Shown: positions 51,215 to 63,469 of the stretch, one piece after another | How positions within the stretch are numbered: position 1 is the stretch's first letter | How the letters are laid out: every line of letters starts with the position of its first letter | Assembly (NCBI GenBank): GCA_965366365.1 | Contig: CBDUEV010000005.1 | Location: 1 to 64,000, forward strand | Source of the DNA: CBDUEV01 sp965366365 | GTDB taxonomy: Bacteria > Actinomycetota > Acidimicrobiia > Spongiisociales > JAENVV01 | DNA: 64,000 nucleotides | Direction of reading: 5' to 3' | Program-made: the position numbers and the translations under genes | Notes under the pieces: generated by a model | What the model was told of the DNA's origin: nothing | Database searches by the model: none | Seen by the model: only the letters and a program-made list of their open reading frames with translations

Positions 51215-52110
51215 GCTCGCGTTGGGACCAGCTGGTCGAGGAGGGCGTTTTGGAGGGCGGAGTGCGGTTGGACGCACTGACCACGTACAAGCTCGGAGGC
51301 CCGGCCCGCTACTTCCTCGAGGCGCACGACCGCCAGGACCTCGAGGCTGTCACGCCGGTCGACATCGACGTTCTCGTCGTGGGCCGGGGGAGCAACCTCC
51401 TGGTGGCCGACGAAGGCTTTCCCGGACTCGTCATCCGCCTGGGTAGGGGATTCGGTGGCTGGGACATCGAAGACGACGGTGTTCTGGCGGCGGGAGCTGC
51501 AGCCCCTTTGCCGTCCATCGCCCGGGCCGCGGCCAAGGCGGGTCGCGGCGGCCTCGAGTGGATGGTCGGGGTGCCGGGGAGCGTCGGCGGAGCGGTTCGG
51601 ATGAACGCCGGGTGTTTCGGAAGCGACACATCCCAGGCGCTTCGAACAGCCGAAGTCCTCGATCTTCGCCTCGGTGAGATCACGCATCGTACGCCCGCCC
51701 AGCTCGAGATGGCCTACCGCAGCACCAACCTCACGCCGACCGAAGCCGTGCTGGCAGCCGCCTTCACCACCACCGGCACCTCCCCGGAACACGCCGAAGC
51801 GCAGATGCGAGAGATCACCCGCTGGAGGAAGGAACATCAGCCGGGAGGAACTTTCAATGCCGGGTCTGTGTTCAAGAATCCGCCCGGCGACTCGGCGGGT
51901 CGCCTCATCGATTCGCTCGGATTGAAGGGTTTCCGTGTGGGGGGAGTGTCCGTTTCGGAGAAGCACGCCAACTTCTTCGTCGCCGACCCCGGGGCGACCG
52001 CACGACAGATCTTCCTCCTGGTGGCAGCGGTGCGTCGGCGAGTACTCGAAGAAGCCGGCATCGAACTCGTCCCAGAGATTCAATTCGCCGGATTCGAGGA
52101 CACGACATGA
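51211..52110 (+). CDS. murB: UDP-N-acetylenolpyruvoylglucosamine reductase
   Basis: A 299-residue FAD enzyme. It has YKLGGPARYF, GRGSNLLVADEGFPGLVI, VPGSVGGAVRMNAGCFGS and the C-terminal SVSEKHANFFV, with the glutamate of the last block (PEIQF). The short length points to the type II MurB. It reduces the enolpyruvyl group to lactate to give UDP-MurNAc. ATG 51211 overlaps murC. Confidence 0.94.
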   Translation: MSSRWDQLVEEGVLEGGVRLDALTTYKLGGPARYFLEAHDRQDLEAVTPVDIDVLVVGRGSNLLVADEGFPGLVIRLGRGFGGWDIEDDGVLAAGAAAPLPSIARAAAKAGRGGLEWMVGVPGSVGGAVRMNAGCFGSDTSQALRTAEVLDLRLGEITHRTPAQLEMAYRSTNLTPTEAVLAAAFTTTGTSPEHAEAQMREITRWRKEHQPGGTFNAGSVFKNPPGDSAGRLIDSLGLKGFRVGGVSVSEKHANFFVADPGATARQIFLLVAAVRRRVLEEAGIELVPEIQFAGFEDTT

Positions 52111-52850
52111 AGACCATCGATCCCCGCATCGCCAACCGTCGCAAGCAGGTGGCTGAGGAGCGCGCCAGGGGCAGTGCCCGGCGGGTGCTCCGACTTCTCG
52201 TCCTCATCGGGGTAGTGGGGGCCGCCATCTGGGTGGGGCGTTCCCCTTGGTTCAGCGTGGCCGAGGTCACCGTCACCGGAGCGAATCACGCCGGCGTCGA
52301 CGAGATACTCGACGCAGCCGGTGTGACGGAGGGACGCCCACTCCTCGTCGTTCCGGCACGTTCGGCCGAAGCCGCTCTCGTCGCCGACCCATGGGTCATC
52401 GACGCAGCGGTGTCCAAGATCTTCCCGAACCTGGTGGAGGTGGCCGTGATCGAACGGACCCCCGCCGCCATCGTCTCTCACAGGGGAGTGGAGGCCGTGG
52501 TGGCCGCCGATGGGGTCGTCGTCGCCACCCAGGTGAGCCAAGAGCTACCCATCACCCAGAGTCTCGAAGCCATCCCCGGCGCCGGAGAAGTCGTCACCGA
52601 TCCAGCAGCGCGTGGCGGAATCGAGTTCTTCACGGCTCTCGATCCCAAGTACCTGGCGGATGCCTATATCCAGGAGATCGACGGGGAGTTGTGGGCGCGC
52701 ATCATGGAGTTCGACGTCCGACTGGGCAGACCCGTCGACATGGCCGAGAAGGCCCGATCACTCAGTGCAGTCCTCGACGTGGGCCAGACCCCGGGCTCCG
52801 TCATCAACGTCATCGCTCCGGCTCGGCCTACGGTGGCTCCACCCGCCTGA
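52107..52850 (+). CDS. ftsQ: Division protein FtsQ
   Basis: A 247-residue bitopic protein: a basic cytoplasmic part, one membrane span (RLLVLIGVVGAAIWVGRSPWF), a POTRA domain (FSVAEVTVTGANHAGVDEILDAAG) and the FtsQ beta domain (DPWVIDAAVSKIFPNLVEVAVIERTP). It links FtsL and its partners in the divisome. ATG 52107 overlaps murB. It ends the mur-fts block; 109 nt follow before ftsZ. Confidence 0.9.
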   Translation: MKTIDPRIANRRKQVAEERARGSARRVLRLLVLIGVVGAAIWVGRSPWFSVAEVTVTGANHAGVDEILDAAGVTEGRPLLVVPARSAEAALVADPWVIDAAVSKIFPNLVEVAVIERTPAAIVSHRGVEAVVAADGVVVATQVSQELPITQSLEAIPGAGEVVTDPAARGGIEFFTALDPKYLADAYIQEIDGELWARIMEFDVRLGRPVDMAEKARSLSAVLDVGQTPGSVINVIAPARPTVAPPA

Positions 52851-52895
52851 ACACCCCAACCCTCAACCTGTACTAGAAGGTGAGTCATTAGGGGG

Positions 52896-52923
52896 TTTAC
52901 GGATCCGGAATTCACGGTAAGGT
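52896..52923 (+). promoter_or_regulatory. Possible ftsZ promoter
   Basis: TTTACG (52896-52901) and TAAGGT (52918-52923) are 16 nt apart in the only sizeable gap inside the cluster. GGAGG at 52946-52950 precedes ATG 52960. A separate ftsZ promoter is usual in this cluster. Confidence 0.4.
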
Positions 52924-52959
52924 ATAGCTTGAACCCTATTCTCTCGGAGGGATTCCTCA

Positions 52960-54030
52960 ATGTCTTCAACCAGCACACCACAGAACTACCTCGCCGTGAT
53001 CAAGGTCATCGGCGTTGGTGGTGGCGGCGTCAACGCCGTCAACCGAATGATCGACTCGGGCATCCGCGGAGTCGAGTTCATCGCCATCAACACCGACGCC
53101 CAGGCGTTGCTCATGTCCGACGCCGACGTGAAACTGGACCTCGGCCGTGAAATCACCCGCGGGCTGGGCGCCGGCGCCAACCCCGAGGTGGGACGAGCCG
53201 CCGCCGAAGCACACCGCGAGGAGCTGGAAGAAGTTCTGAAGGGCGCCGATATGGTGTTCGTGACGGCAGGCGAAGGCGGCGGTACCGGAACAGGCGGAGC
53301 CCCGGTCGTCGCCGACATCGCCCGCAACCTGGGAGCGCTCACGGTGGGCGTGGTCACCAGACCCTTCGGATTCGAGGGGCGCCGTCGATCCGTGCAGGCC
53401 GAACTCGGCATCGAGAACCTGCGGGAAGCGGTCGACACGCTCATCGTCATTCCCAACAACCGCCTCCTGGAGATCGCCGATCAGAAGACCCCGATGGTCG
53501 AGGCCTTTCGGATGGCGGACGAGGTTTTGACGAGCGGCGTGGCGGGCATCACCGACCTCATCACGACGCCGGGCCTCATCAACGTCGACTTTGCCGACGT
53601 GAAGACCGTCATGCAGGACGCCGGGACCGCCGTGATGGGAATCGGACAAGCGACCGGCGACGAGCGCGCCATCCAGGCGGCCAACAAGGCAATCTCCAGC
53701 CCGCTCCTCGAAACCTCCATGGATGGGGCGCGGGGCGTGCTCCTGTCGATCGCCGGGCCCACCTCGATGTCCCTGTACGAGGTCAACGAGGCGGCTTCCG
53801 TCGTGTCTGAGCACAGTGATACCGAGGCCGAGATCATCTTCGGCGCCATCGTCGACGACAGTCTCGGAGAGGACATGAGGGTCACCGTGATCGCGGCCGG
53901 TTTCGACAAGCCCAAGGGCCCGCGCGGTCTCGCATCGGGATCGTTCACCCCTTCGTCGATCAAAGCTCCAGTCGACGGCGGCGGCGGTGGCGGCGGCGAT
54001 CTGGATATACCGAGCTTCGTTCAGGGATGA
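52960..54030 (+). CDS. ftsZ: Cell division GTPase FtsZ
   Basis: A 356-residue tubulin homologue. It has GVGGGGVNAVNRM, the GTP signature GGGTGTGGAP, TRPFGFEGRRR and the T7 loop NVDFADVKTVM. The C-terminal linker is very short (about 35 residues, with a run of seven glycines) before the conserved tail DLDIPSF that binds SepF and other partners. It polymerises into the Z ring. Its stop overlaps pgeF in ATGA. Confidence 0.96.
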   Translation: MSSTSTPQNYLAVIKVIGVGGGGVNAVNRMIDSGIRGVEFIAINTDAQALLMSDADVKLDLGREITRGLGAGANPEVGRAAAEAHREELEEVLKGADMVFVTAGEGGGTGTGGAPVVADIARNLGALTVGVVTRPFGFEGRRRSVQAELGIENLREAVDTLIVIPNNRLLEIADQKTPMVEAFRMADEVLTSGVAGITDLITTPGLINVDFADVKTVMQDAGTAVMGIGQATGDERAIQAANKAISSPLLETSMDGARGVLLSIAGPTSMSLYEVNEAASVVSEHSDTEAEIIFGAIVDDSLGEDMRVTVIAAGFDKPKGPRGLASGSFTPSSIKAPVDGGGGGGGDLDIPSFVQG

Positions 54031-54647
54031 TCCGTCCTCCTCGGTTTCGAGGAACGGCGTTCAGTGAGGCATCTGATGGCGATCTCCGACACGGGGATCG
54101 CCATCAGTTTTCTGTCGCCCTCCACATCCCGAGCGAGTGGGCAACCGTGGAACAGGTCCACGAGGCCAAGATCATGTCGGTGCGAGCGCCCGGCGGCGCC
54201 GGCCAAGCCGACGGTCTGATGACCGGGGCCCGTCGAGTCCCCGTCGCGGTCTTCACCGCCGACTGCCTCGGGGTGGTGCTCGAAGCGGACGCCGGGGTCG
54301 GCGTCGCCCACGCCGGCTGGAGAGGTCTGGCGGCGGGAGTGGTCGGGAAGCTCCTGGCTTCCATGGAGGCGGCAGGTTGGCGGACGGCCAGGGCCGCCAT
54401 CGGGCCATCGATCGGACCCTGCTGCTTTGAAGTCGGCCCGGAGGTCGTCGCCGCCTTCCCGGACTTCGTATCGCAGACCAGCTGGGGCACGCCGTCGATC
54501 GATCTCTGGGGGGCCGCCCGGGCCGAACTCGCCTCCGTGGGCGAAGTATGGAGCGCGGACCGCTGTACCCGGTGCGACGAAGCTTTCTTTTCGCATCGCC
54601 GCGACGGCACGCCGAGGCGCCTCGCCGCGATAGGTTGGATTCCATGA
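54027..54647 (+). CDS. pgeF: Purine nucleoside phosphorylase-like PgeF (YfiH)
   Basis: A 206-residue member of the YfiH/PgeF multicopper-like fold, with VHEAKI, TADCLGVVLE, AHAGWRGLAAG and the C-terminal CTRCDEAFFSHRRDG. Zinc ligands Cys and His are in place. Family members remove faulty muropeptide precursors or cleave purine nucleosides. It sits right after ftsZ, the normal place in actinobacteria. Confidence 0.88.
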   Translation: MIRPPRFRGTAFSEASDGDLRHGDRHQFSVALHIPSEWATVEQVHEAKIMSVRAPGGAGQADGLMTGARRVPVAVFTADCLGVVLEADAGVGVAHAGWRGLAAGVVGKLLASMEAAGWRTARAAIGPSIGPCCFEVGPEVVAAFPDFVSQTSWGTPSIDLWGAARAELASVGEVWSADRCTRCDEAFFSHRRDGTPRRLAAIGWIP

Positions 54648-55315
54648 TCGAGGCCCGCCTGCAGTCGGTACGTGACCGAGTCGCGGCCGCCTGCGCTCGG
54701 GCCGGCCGGAACCCCGACGACGTGACCCTGGTGGCTGTGTCCAAAGGACATCCGAAGGAGATGATCATCGCGGCTCATGCGGCCGGCCAGTCGATCTTCG
54801 GTGAGAGCCGCGCGCAGGAGCTCGCCGAGAAGTGCCAAGCGCTGCCAAGCGGGATCGAGTGGCACTTCATCGGGCCGCTTCAGAGAAACAAGGTACGACG
54901 AGTCCGTCCAGTGACGGCTCTGCTTCATTCACTCGATCGGGCAGGTTTGGCCGAGGCATGGGTGAAAGGCCCCGGACCCGCCCCGCCCGTGTTGATTCAG
55001 GTGAGGATGGGAGGAGAGAGCACGAAGCATGGGTTCGAGCCGAGTGAAACGAAGGAAGCGGCGCTGGCGGCGGCGGAGCTCGGATTGACCGTGCGTGGGC
55101 TCATGACCATCCCGCCTCCGGTGGCCGACCCCAACGAGGCGCGACCCTGGTTCGTTCTTCTCAGGGAGCTACGGGACGAGCTGGTCGGGTCGGGATTGGA
55201 GTCGGCCACAGAGCTGTCGATGGGCATGTCCGGCGACTTCGAGGTGGCCGTCGAGGAGGGTGCAACCCTGATACGCGTCGGGTCGGCTATCTTTGGAGAA
55301 CGCAAATCGTATTGA
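54644..55315 (+). CDS. PLP homeostasis protein (YggS family)
   Basis: A 223-residue fold-type III PLP protein. The PLP lysine is in LVAVSKGHP; GESRAQELAEK, WHFIGPLQRNK, HSLDR and the end LSMGMSGDFEVAVEEGATLIRVGSAIFG match the family. It binds PLP and tunes its supply; it has no known enzyme activity. ATG 54644 overlaps pgeF by 4 nt. Confidence 0.92.
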   Translation: MIEARLQSVRDRVAAACARAGRNPDDVTLVAVSKGHPKEMIIAAHAAGQSIFGESRAQELAEKCQALPSGIEWHFIGPLQRNKVRRVRPVTALLHSLDRAGLAEAWVKGPGPAPPVLIQVRMGGESTKHGFEPSETKEAALAAAELGLTVRGLMTIPPPVADPNEARPWFVLLRELRDELVGSGLESATELSMGMSGDFEVAVEEGATLIRVGSAIFGERKSY

Positions 55316-55325
55316 CGGAGGCCTC

Positions 55326-55883
55326 GTGGCATCTGTGTGGCAAAAATCATTGGTATACCTCGGCCTGGTGGACGAGGAACAGCTCGCGGCCGAAACCGAA
55401 GCCGAGGCGCCTCGGCACGTCGGGCCGCGTCGACCAGCCACCGAAGAAACGCCGATCGTGCTTCCTCAACAGCAGGGGCAGATTCGCGGGCGCAGAGTCG
55501 AGCCACCACCGAACGCCCGCAGGAGCGTCGAGCAGCGCAGCACTCTGCCTTCCGGAGCGGCAGCCGGCGCCGTCCGGCCCGTTCCTTCCGCCGAGGCGCA
55601 ATGTGACGTCATCGAAGTGCAGGAATTCGACCACGCCAAACTCCTCGCCGACCGGATCCGGGACCGGACGCCGGTAGTGCTCGATCTGCGGGACACCGAG
55701 CCCGAGATGGTGCGACGTATCGTCGACTTCTCCACGGGACTGACCTATGCGCTGGACGGCGCCATGCGCAAGACGACCGACGGGGTGATCCTCGTCCTTC
55801 CGCCCCGGGTCAGCATCGGCCGTGAAGAAAAGCGGCGGCTGTCCGAACTCGGACTGTACGACCTCGACGACAACCGACGCTAA
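55326..55883 (+). CDS. sepF: Division protein SepF
   Basis: A 185-residue protein. The start (ASVWQKSLVYLGLVDEE) is the membrane-binding helix; a charged linker follows; the C-terminal SepF domain (IEVQEFDHAKLLADRIRDRTPVVLDLRDTEPEMVRRIVDFSTGLTYALDG in part) binds FtsZ. It ties the Z ring to the membrane, replacing FtsA, which is absent here. GTG 55326 follows GGAGG. Confidence 0.93.
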   Translation: MASVWQKSLVYLGLVDEEQLAAETEAEAPRHVGPRRPATEETPIVLPQQQGQIRGRRVEPPPNARRSVEQRSTLPSGAAAGAVRPVPSAEAQCDVIEVQEFDHAKLLADRIRDRTPVVLDLRDTEPEMVRRIVDFSTGLTYALDGAMRKTTDGVILVLPPRVSIGREEKRRLSELGLYDLDDNRR

Positions 55884-56137
55884 TGCGCGACCTGGCAGCG
55901 CAGGTCGTACAGATCTACGTCTATATCGTCCTCATCTCCATCATCCTCTCCTGGTTTCGCGTCCCAGGAGACCATCCTGTGGCGGCCGTGCAACGAGGGG
56001 TCAGCCGGCTCGTGGACCCGGTGCTCGCACCCATCCGGCGTATGCTTCCCCCGGTTCGAATCGGCGGAATGGGGCTCGACCTCTCCCCGATCATTCTCAT
56101 TCTCGGCCTTCAGTTCCTTCTGGCTGTGATCCGATGA
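55883..56137 (+). CDS. YggT-family membrane protein
   Basis: An 84-residue protein with two membrane spans (VVQIYVYIVLISIILSWF and LDLSPIILILGLQFLLAVI) and the conserved loop LVDPVLAPIRRMLPP. YggT genes stand between sepF and divIVA in many Gram-positives and may help in division or osmotic tolerance. ATG 55883 overlaps the sepF stop. Confidence 0.9.
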   Translation: MRDLAAQVVQIYVYIVLISIILSWFRVPGDHPVAAVQRGVSRLVDPVLAPIRRMLPPVRIGGMGLDLSPIILILGLQFLLAVIR

Positions 56138-56216
56138 CGAACCGAGAAGTTGCCTTTGACTATGCTGCCCGCGACATCCTGAAGGCGCCGTACCACTCGA
56201 CGGAGGATTCTGATCC

Positions 56217-57044
56217 ATGGCTCTGACCCCAATCGACGTCCAGCAGAAGACTTTCAAGATCGCGCTGCGGGGCTACGCCGAAGACGAGGTCGATGAGTTC
56301 CTCGACGAGGTGGTCATTTCGCTGCGGGATTTGGAGCAGCAACTTCGCGACGCCGAGGAGCGAGTCTCCTTCATCGAGGATCAACTCAAAGCGAATCGTG
56401 AGACCGAAGACGCCCTGCGTCGCACGTTCGTGGTGGCGCAACGCACCGCCGACACCGTCGTCAGCGAGGCTCGGGAGGAGGCCGATCGAATTCTGGCCGA
56501 GGCGAACTCCAAGGCCAACCTGCTCACCGAAGAGCAGCTCGGCGAACGGGAACGGCTCATCACGGAGCTGGTCGAAATGCGCGAGAAGTCGAGCCGGTTC
56601 AAGGCGGCGCTCGCTGATCTGGTCGGAGAAGTTCGGCCCGAACTGAATGCGCTCGATGATGAGCTGGCTGCGACGGAGTATCAGCCGTTGGAGGATGACG
56701 CACCCCGGGCGGCGGGAGCCCTGGCGGAGCAGGACGCCATGTTCCAGCCGGCCGACGACACCGCGGAGATGACCGGCGAATTCACCCCACCCCGCCCTGC
56801 CACCCCATCAGACGACCACACCGACGAAGCGCCACGCTCCGAGCGACTGGCGCGTGTCCTGGAAGGTGAGGATGTGCCGGTCGACCCCGACGATGCAGGT
56901 GAGCCATCGAGCTGGGAACCGATCACGGCGGAGAGTACGGAAGGCGCGGACGCCACCGAGCCAGCCGAGCCGCTCGAGCGGTTCGAGTGGTCCCGCGATC
57001 GTTCCGCTGCCGACGCCGCCAAGCGCCCGTGGGAACGCGGCTGA
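56217..57044 (+). CDS. divIVA: DivIVA/Wag31-type polar growth protein
   Basis: A 275-residue protein. The start (TPIDVQQKTFKIALRGYAEDEVDEFLDEV) is the DivIVA membrane-binding hook, followed by a long coiled coil to about residue 150 and a long acidic, disordered tail (PADDTAEMTGEFTPPRPA). It marks curved membrane at poles and septa and directs wall growth. It closes the dcw run; the 80-nt gap upstream may hold its own promoter. Confidence 0.93.
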   Translation: MALTPIDVQQKTFKIALRGYAEDEVDEFLDEVVISLRDLEQQLRDAEERVSFIEDQLKANRETEDALRRTFVVAQRTADTVVSEAREEADRILAEANSKANLLTEEQLGERERLITELVEMREKSSRFKAALADLVGEVRPELNALDDELAATEYQPLEDDAPRAAGALAEQDAMFQPADDTAEMTGEFTPPRPATPSDDHTDEAPRSERLARVLEGEDVPVDPDDAGEPSSWEPITAESTEGADATEPAEPLERFEWSRDRSAADAAKRPWERG

Positions 57045-57059
57045 GCGCTTCAAGCTCAG

Positions 57060-57143
57060 CTTCAGGCACCCAGTCTCAGGCACCCAGCTTCAGGCACCCA
57101 ATCTCAGGCACCCAATCTCAGGCACCCAATCTCAGGCACCCAG
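57060..57143. repeat. Six-copy 14-bp tandem repeat
   Basis: Six units of (C/T)(T)TCAGGCACCCA(G/A), differing only at the first and last bases. It fills most of the 121-nt space between the stop of divIVA and the stop of the convergent ileS. No frame runs through it. It could end transcription from both sides or simply reflect slippage. Confidence 0.9.
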
Positions 57144-57165
57144 TGGAGGCGCCGTCACCGCACGC

Positions 57166-60330
<3,165 letters not shown>

Positions 60331-60444
60331 GAGACCGATCCTCGTAGGCTGCGAAGCGACCATGGTAACTGCCGAGATGATTGTCTCGATCGAATATCCC
60401 GCCATGGTGGCCGGCGGGACGGCAGGTATGCCACACTGCCGGGC

Positions 60445-60756
60445 GTGGAGCACGCAATCGGCATCGTCGACCACCCCGACGGGGTGGTGATCGCCGTCTG
60501 GGTGGTACCGGGGACGGCGCGGGATCAGATCGTCGGAGCGTACGGCGACGCCCTCAAGCTGCGGGTTTCCGCCCCGCCCGAGGGTGGGAAGGCGAATCGA
60601 TCGGTCGAAAGGCTTCTGGGGGCCGCCTTCGATTGCCGGGCCGAGGTGGTCTCCGGGGCCAGAAACCGACGAAAGAGAGTTCTCCTCCCTGGAACGCGCC
60701 TTGTCGACGTCAGGTCTGGTCTTTCGGACCTTCTCTCAGCCACGAGAGACTGCTAG
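60445..60756 (+). CDS. DUF167 (YggU) family protein
   Basis: A 103-residue protein with the DUF167 blocks VWVVPGTARDQIVGAYGDALKLRVSAPPEGGKAN and VVSGARNRRKRV. The family is small and conserved, with no settled function, often near yggS/yggT. The start GTG 60445 is the first one fitting the fold; an in-frame extension to 60319 overlaps the 5' end of ileS. Confidence 0.8.
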   Translation: MEHAIGIVDHPDGVVIAVWVVPGTARDQIVGAYGDALKLRVSAPPEGGKANRSVERLLGAAFDCRAEVVSGARNRRKRVLLPGTRLVDVRSGLSDLLSATRDC

Positions 60757-60780
60757 GTTTCCCACACTTAGGAGGTTCTC

Positions 60781-61155
60781 ATGCCGAGAAAACTCGCAGA
60801 TTCGACGCTTTCTCGTTTACGCGTCCAACTCGAAGACGAGCGGGCACGACTGGTGGAGTTGCTCGACACGCACCAGCGAGAGCGCGAGGAAGCGCGCCTG
60901 TCGGAGACGGCCGCCGAGCGCACTCCCGATCCCATGACGGCCGAAGGTGGTTCCATGGCCTTCGAGTATGAGAAGGAACTCTCTGTCGATCAGAACCTCG
61001 AAGACCTCGTCAAGAAGATCGATGCCGCCCGGGCACGAATGGACGCCGGGTCGTACGGTGTGTGCGCCAGCTGTGGAGAGCGCATTCCCGTCGAGCGTCT
61101 CGAAACGCTGCCGCATGCCACGGAATGTGTGACGTGCGCAGCGAAGACCAGGTGA
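60781..61155 (+). CDS. DksA/TraR-family zinc-finger protein
   Basis: A 124-residue protein: a coiled-coil start (STLSRLRVQLEDERARLVELLD) and the DksA-type finger (CASCGERIPVERLETLPHATECVTC). DksA binds RNA polymerase in the secondary channel. The acidic tip residues of DksA itself are not clearly kept, so the effect may differ. ATG 60781 follows AGGAGG. Its stop overlaps the GTG of lspA. Confidence 0.88.
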   Translation: MPRKLADSTLSRLRVQLEDERARLVELLDTHQREREEARLSETAAERTPDPMTAEGGSMAFEYEKELSVDQNLEDLVKKIDAARARMDAGSYGVCASCGERIPVERLETLPHATECVTCAAKTR

Positions 61156-61646
61156 TCGACGAGGCGAAGGACCACCGAGCCCCGCGGCCTGCGGGCAACT
61201 ACGCGTGGGCCCTGGGGGTGGCCGCGGGACTCATTCTCGCCGACCGCTTTTCCAAGGTGTGGGCGTGGTCGGAGCTCGCCGACGGAAGCATCGTCGTCAT
61301 CGACCCGTGGTTGTCGTTCGAGCTGGCTGAAAACCGTGGAGCCGCCTTCGGTCTCTTTCAGGATGGCGGCCGGGTGTTGGCGGTGTTCGCCGCCGTGGCG
61401 GTCGTCATCATCCTGGTGGCGTTGCGTTCCGTGGTTCATCGTTCCGAGGTGATCGGATTGGGGATGATCATGGCCGGTGCGGTGGGCAATCTCATCGACC
61501 GAATCGTACGGGGGACCGGGTTGGTGGACGGCGCCGTGATCGACTGGATCAAATTCCCGAACTTCCCGAACTTCAATATCGCCGACTCCTCTATCACGGT
61601 GGGGGTGACTGTCCTTCTCCTGGTCTCTCTCTTCCGGCGTGAGTGA
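61152..61646 (+). CDS. lspA: Lipoprotein signal peptidase
   Basis: A 164-residue protein with four membrane spans and the LspA blocks ENRGAAFGLF, AGAVGNLIDRI (first catalytic Asp) and FNIADSSI (second Asp). It cuts signal peptides from prolipoproteins. GTG 61152 overlaps the DksA-like stop in GTGA; ATG 61125 is an alternative. Confidence 0.92.
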   Translation: MIDEAKDHRAPRPAGNYAWALGVAAGLILADRFSKVWAWSELADGSIVVIDPWLSFELAENRGAAFGLFQDGGRVLAVFAAVAVVIILVALRSVVHRSEVIGLGMIMAGAVGNLIDRIVRGTGLVDGAVIDWIKFPNFPNFNIADSSITVGVTVLLLVSLFRRE

Positions 61647-62562
61647 CCCGCGGGAGGTTCTCCTTCCCGAGGACCTGAACGGGGCGCGTGCGGACAAGGC
61701 TCTGGCCGTGGTGGCGGGAGTCAGTCGCAACGTCGCCAGGCAACTGATCGAAGAGGGTGGCGTGCTTCTGAACGGGCACCCGCCCCAGCCGAGAACCAAG
61801 GTGGCTGCGGGCGATCTCCTCGCCTTCGTTGAACCGGCTCCCGCCGAGGAGGTGTCAGCCAACCGGCAGGTGGTCTTCGAGGTGCTCTACGAGGACGACG
61901 ACGTGGCGGTGGTCAGCAAGCCGCCCGGCCTGGTCACCCACCCGGGTGTCGGGCACCGCAACGACACCCTCGTCTCGGGTGTTCTGGCCCGCTGGCCGTC
62001 CACCGAGGGGGTCGGTCAGCCGGGGAGGTGGGGGGTCGTCCACCGACTGGATCGTGACACATCGGGGGCCATGCTGGTCGCCCTGACGGCGGAAGGCTAC
62101 GAGGGTCTCGTGGCCCAGCTGGCGGCCCGGGCCGTGAAGCGGTCGTATCTGACGCTCGTCCACGGCGTCTTCGAGATGAAACGGGGAACCATCGACGCGC
62201 CCATCGGACGAGACGCCTCAGCCCCGATGCGCATGGCCGTGGAGCGCGAGGGGCGACCCGCGCGGACGCACTACCGCGTGACGGAGACCTTCGCGGAGCG
62301 GGCCATGAGCCTTCTCGAAGTCGAGCTCGAGACCGGCCGCACCCACCAGATTCGCGTCCATCTCGCTTCGATCGGCCATCCCGTGGTGGGCGACGGCATG
62401 TATCGACGATTCCCGGCCGTGATCGAAATGCCACGGATGTTTCTCCACGCCACCCGGCTCGAGTTCCGCCATCCGGTTTCGGGCGAGCGTATCGAGGTCG
62501 TCGCTCCGCTTCCCGACGACCTCGCCGGGATCCTCGATCGGCTGCGCACGCCGTCGGGGTGA
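61639..62562 (+). CDS. RluD-type pseudouridine synthase
   Basis: A 307-residue protein. An S4 RNA-binding domain (GARADKALAVVAGVSRNVARQLIEEGGVLLNG) precedes the synthase core with the catalytic Asp in HRLDRDTSGAML and the RTHQIRVHLASIGHPVVGD block. It makes pseudouridine in 23S rRNA, as RluD does for the helix 69 region. GTG 61639 overlaps lspA by 8 nt. Confidence 0.92.
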   Translation: MSDPREVLLPEDLNGARADKALAVVAGVSRNVARQLIEEGGVLLNGHPPQPRTKVAAGDLLAFVEPAPAEEVSANRQVVFEVLYEDDDVAVVSKPPGLVTHPGVGHRNDTLVSGVLARWPSTEGVGQPGRWGVVHRLDRDTSGAMLVALTAEGYEGLVAQLAARAVKRSYLTLVHGVFEMKRGTIDAPIGRDASAPMRMAVEREGRPARTHYRVTETFAERAMSLLEVELETGRTHQIRVHLASIGHPVVGDGMYRRFPAVIEMPRMFLHATRLEFRHPVSGERIEVVAPLPDDLAGILDRLRTPSG

Positions 62563-62614
62563 GAGTCGGACCGGAAACCGGTCCGTGAATCTCGGGTTGG
62601 CTCGACCCCGGCCT

Positions 62615-62620
62615 TACACT
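62615..62620 (+). promoter_or_regulatory. -10 box, probably leaderless, for the rhomboid gene
   Basis: TACACT ends 8 nt before ATG 62629; the bases between hold no Shine-Dalgarno. Confidence 0.45.
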
Positions 62621-62628
62621 GTTCCGCC

Positions 62629-63450
62629 ATGACTCCAGAACCAGCCCCTGCTTGCTATCGCCACCCGGATCGTCCCACGCGGCTGGCGTGCTCGACGTGT
62701 GGGAAATACATCTGCCCTGATTGCTCGATCGATGCTCCCGTAGGGCAGCGATGCCCGGATTGCCAGAAAGACCTCGGCACGACGCGTGTGCAGAGAATGG
62801 GCGACGTGTCGGCCCTTTCGGGAGCGCCGGTCACCCGGGCGATCATGGTGGTGGCGATCGGGCTGGCCATCCTCGGTTTTGTCTCCGGGGACGCACGGAT
62901 CTGGCTTCTCAACAACCTCGCCCAGTTCAACGCATCGGTGGCCGCCGGCGAGGTGTGGCAGTTGTTCACCGCGGCCTTTCTGCACGCCGAAGGGCTCTGG
63001 CACATCGGATTCAACATGTACGCCCTCTATCTGTTCGGGCCTCAGCTCGAGCGCCAGATCGGTGGCGTGGCGTTCGCCGGCATCTACACCGCCTCGGCGG
63101 TGGGTGGGGGTTTCGTGGCCTACGTCCTGGGAGAGCCGCGCGATCTCCTCGTGGGGGCGTCGGGCGCCATCTTCGGGTTGTTCGGAGTGTGGTTCCTCGC
63201 CGCGTATCGGAACCGCCAGTCCAGGATGGGTCGGGCGATGCTCAACCGGATGCTGATGATCATGGGGCTGAACGCCATCATCCCCCTGGTCTTCCGCCAG
63301 ATTTCCTGGCAGGGCCACCTCGGAGGGTTTGCTCTGGGTCTGGGTCTGTTCGCGCTCTGGCAACGGTTGGGCCAGCGGGATACCAGGCTGCTGAGCGTGA
63401 TGGGGTTCAGCGCCGCCGCCATCCTCATGGCGGTCGTGGCCTTCCTCTGA
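62629..63450 (+). CDS. Rhomboid-family serine protease with N-terminal zinc finger
   Basis: A 273-residue protein. A B-box-like zinc finger opens it (CYRHPDRPTRLACSTCGKYIC, then CPDCQKD). Six membrane spans follow, with the catalytic serine in VGASGAIFG and the histidine in GHLGGFALG. HIGFNMYALYLFG is the family block before them. It cuts proteins within the membrane. The zinc finger may choose substrates or partners. Confidence 0.92.
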   Translation: MTPEPAPACYRHPDRPTRLACSTCGKYICPDCSIDAPVGQRCPDCQKDLGTTRVQRMGDVSALSGAPVTRAIMVVAIGLAILGFVSGDARIWLLNNLAQFNASVAAGEVWQLFTAAFLHAEGLWHIGFNMYALYLFGPQLERQIGGVAFAGIYTASAVGGGFVAYVLGEPRDLLVGASGAIFGLFGVWFLAAYRNRQSRMGRAMLNRMLMIMGLNAIIPLVFRQISWQGHLGGFALGLGLFALWQRLGQRDTRLLSVMGFSAAAILMAVVAFL

Positions 63451-63469
63451 TCTGGTATCGTCAAAATCT

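Noticed and set aside
57060..57143. CRISPR array
   Set aside because: Units are 14 bp and directly joined, with no spacers and no cas genes nearby. The same applies to the 13-bp repeat at 21594-21658.
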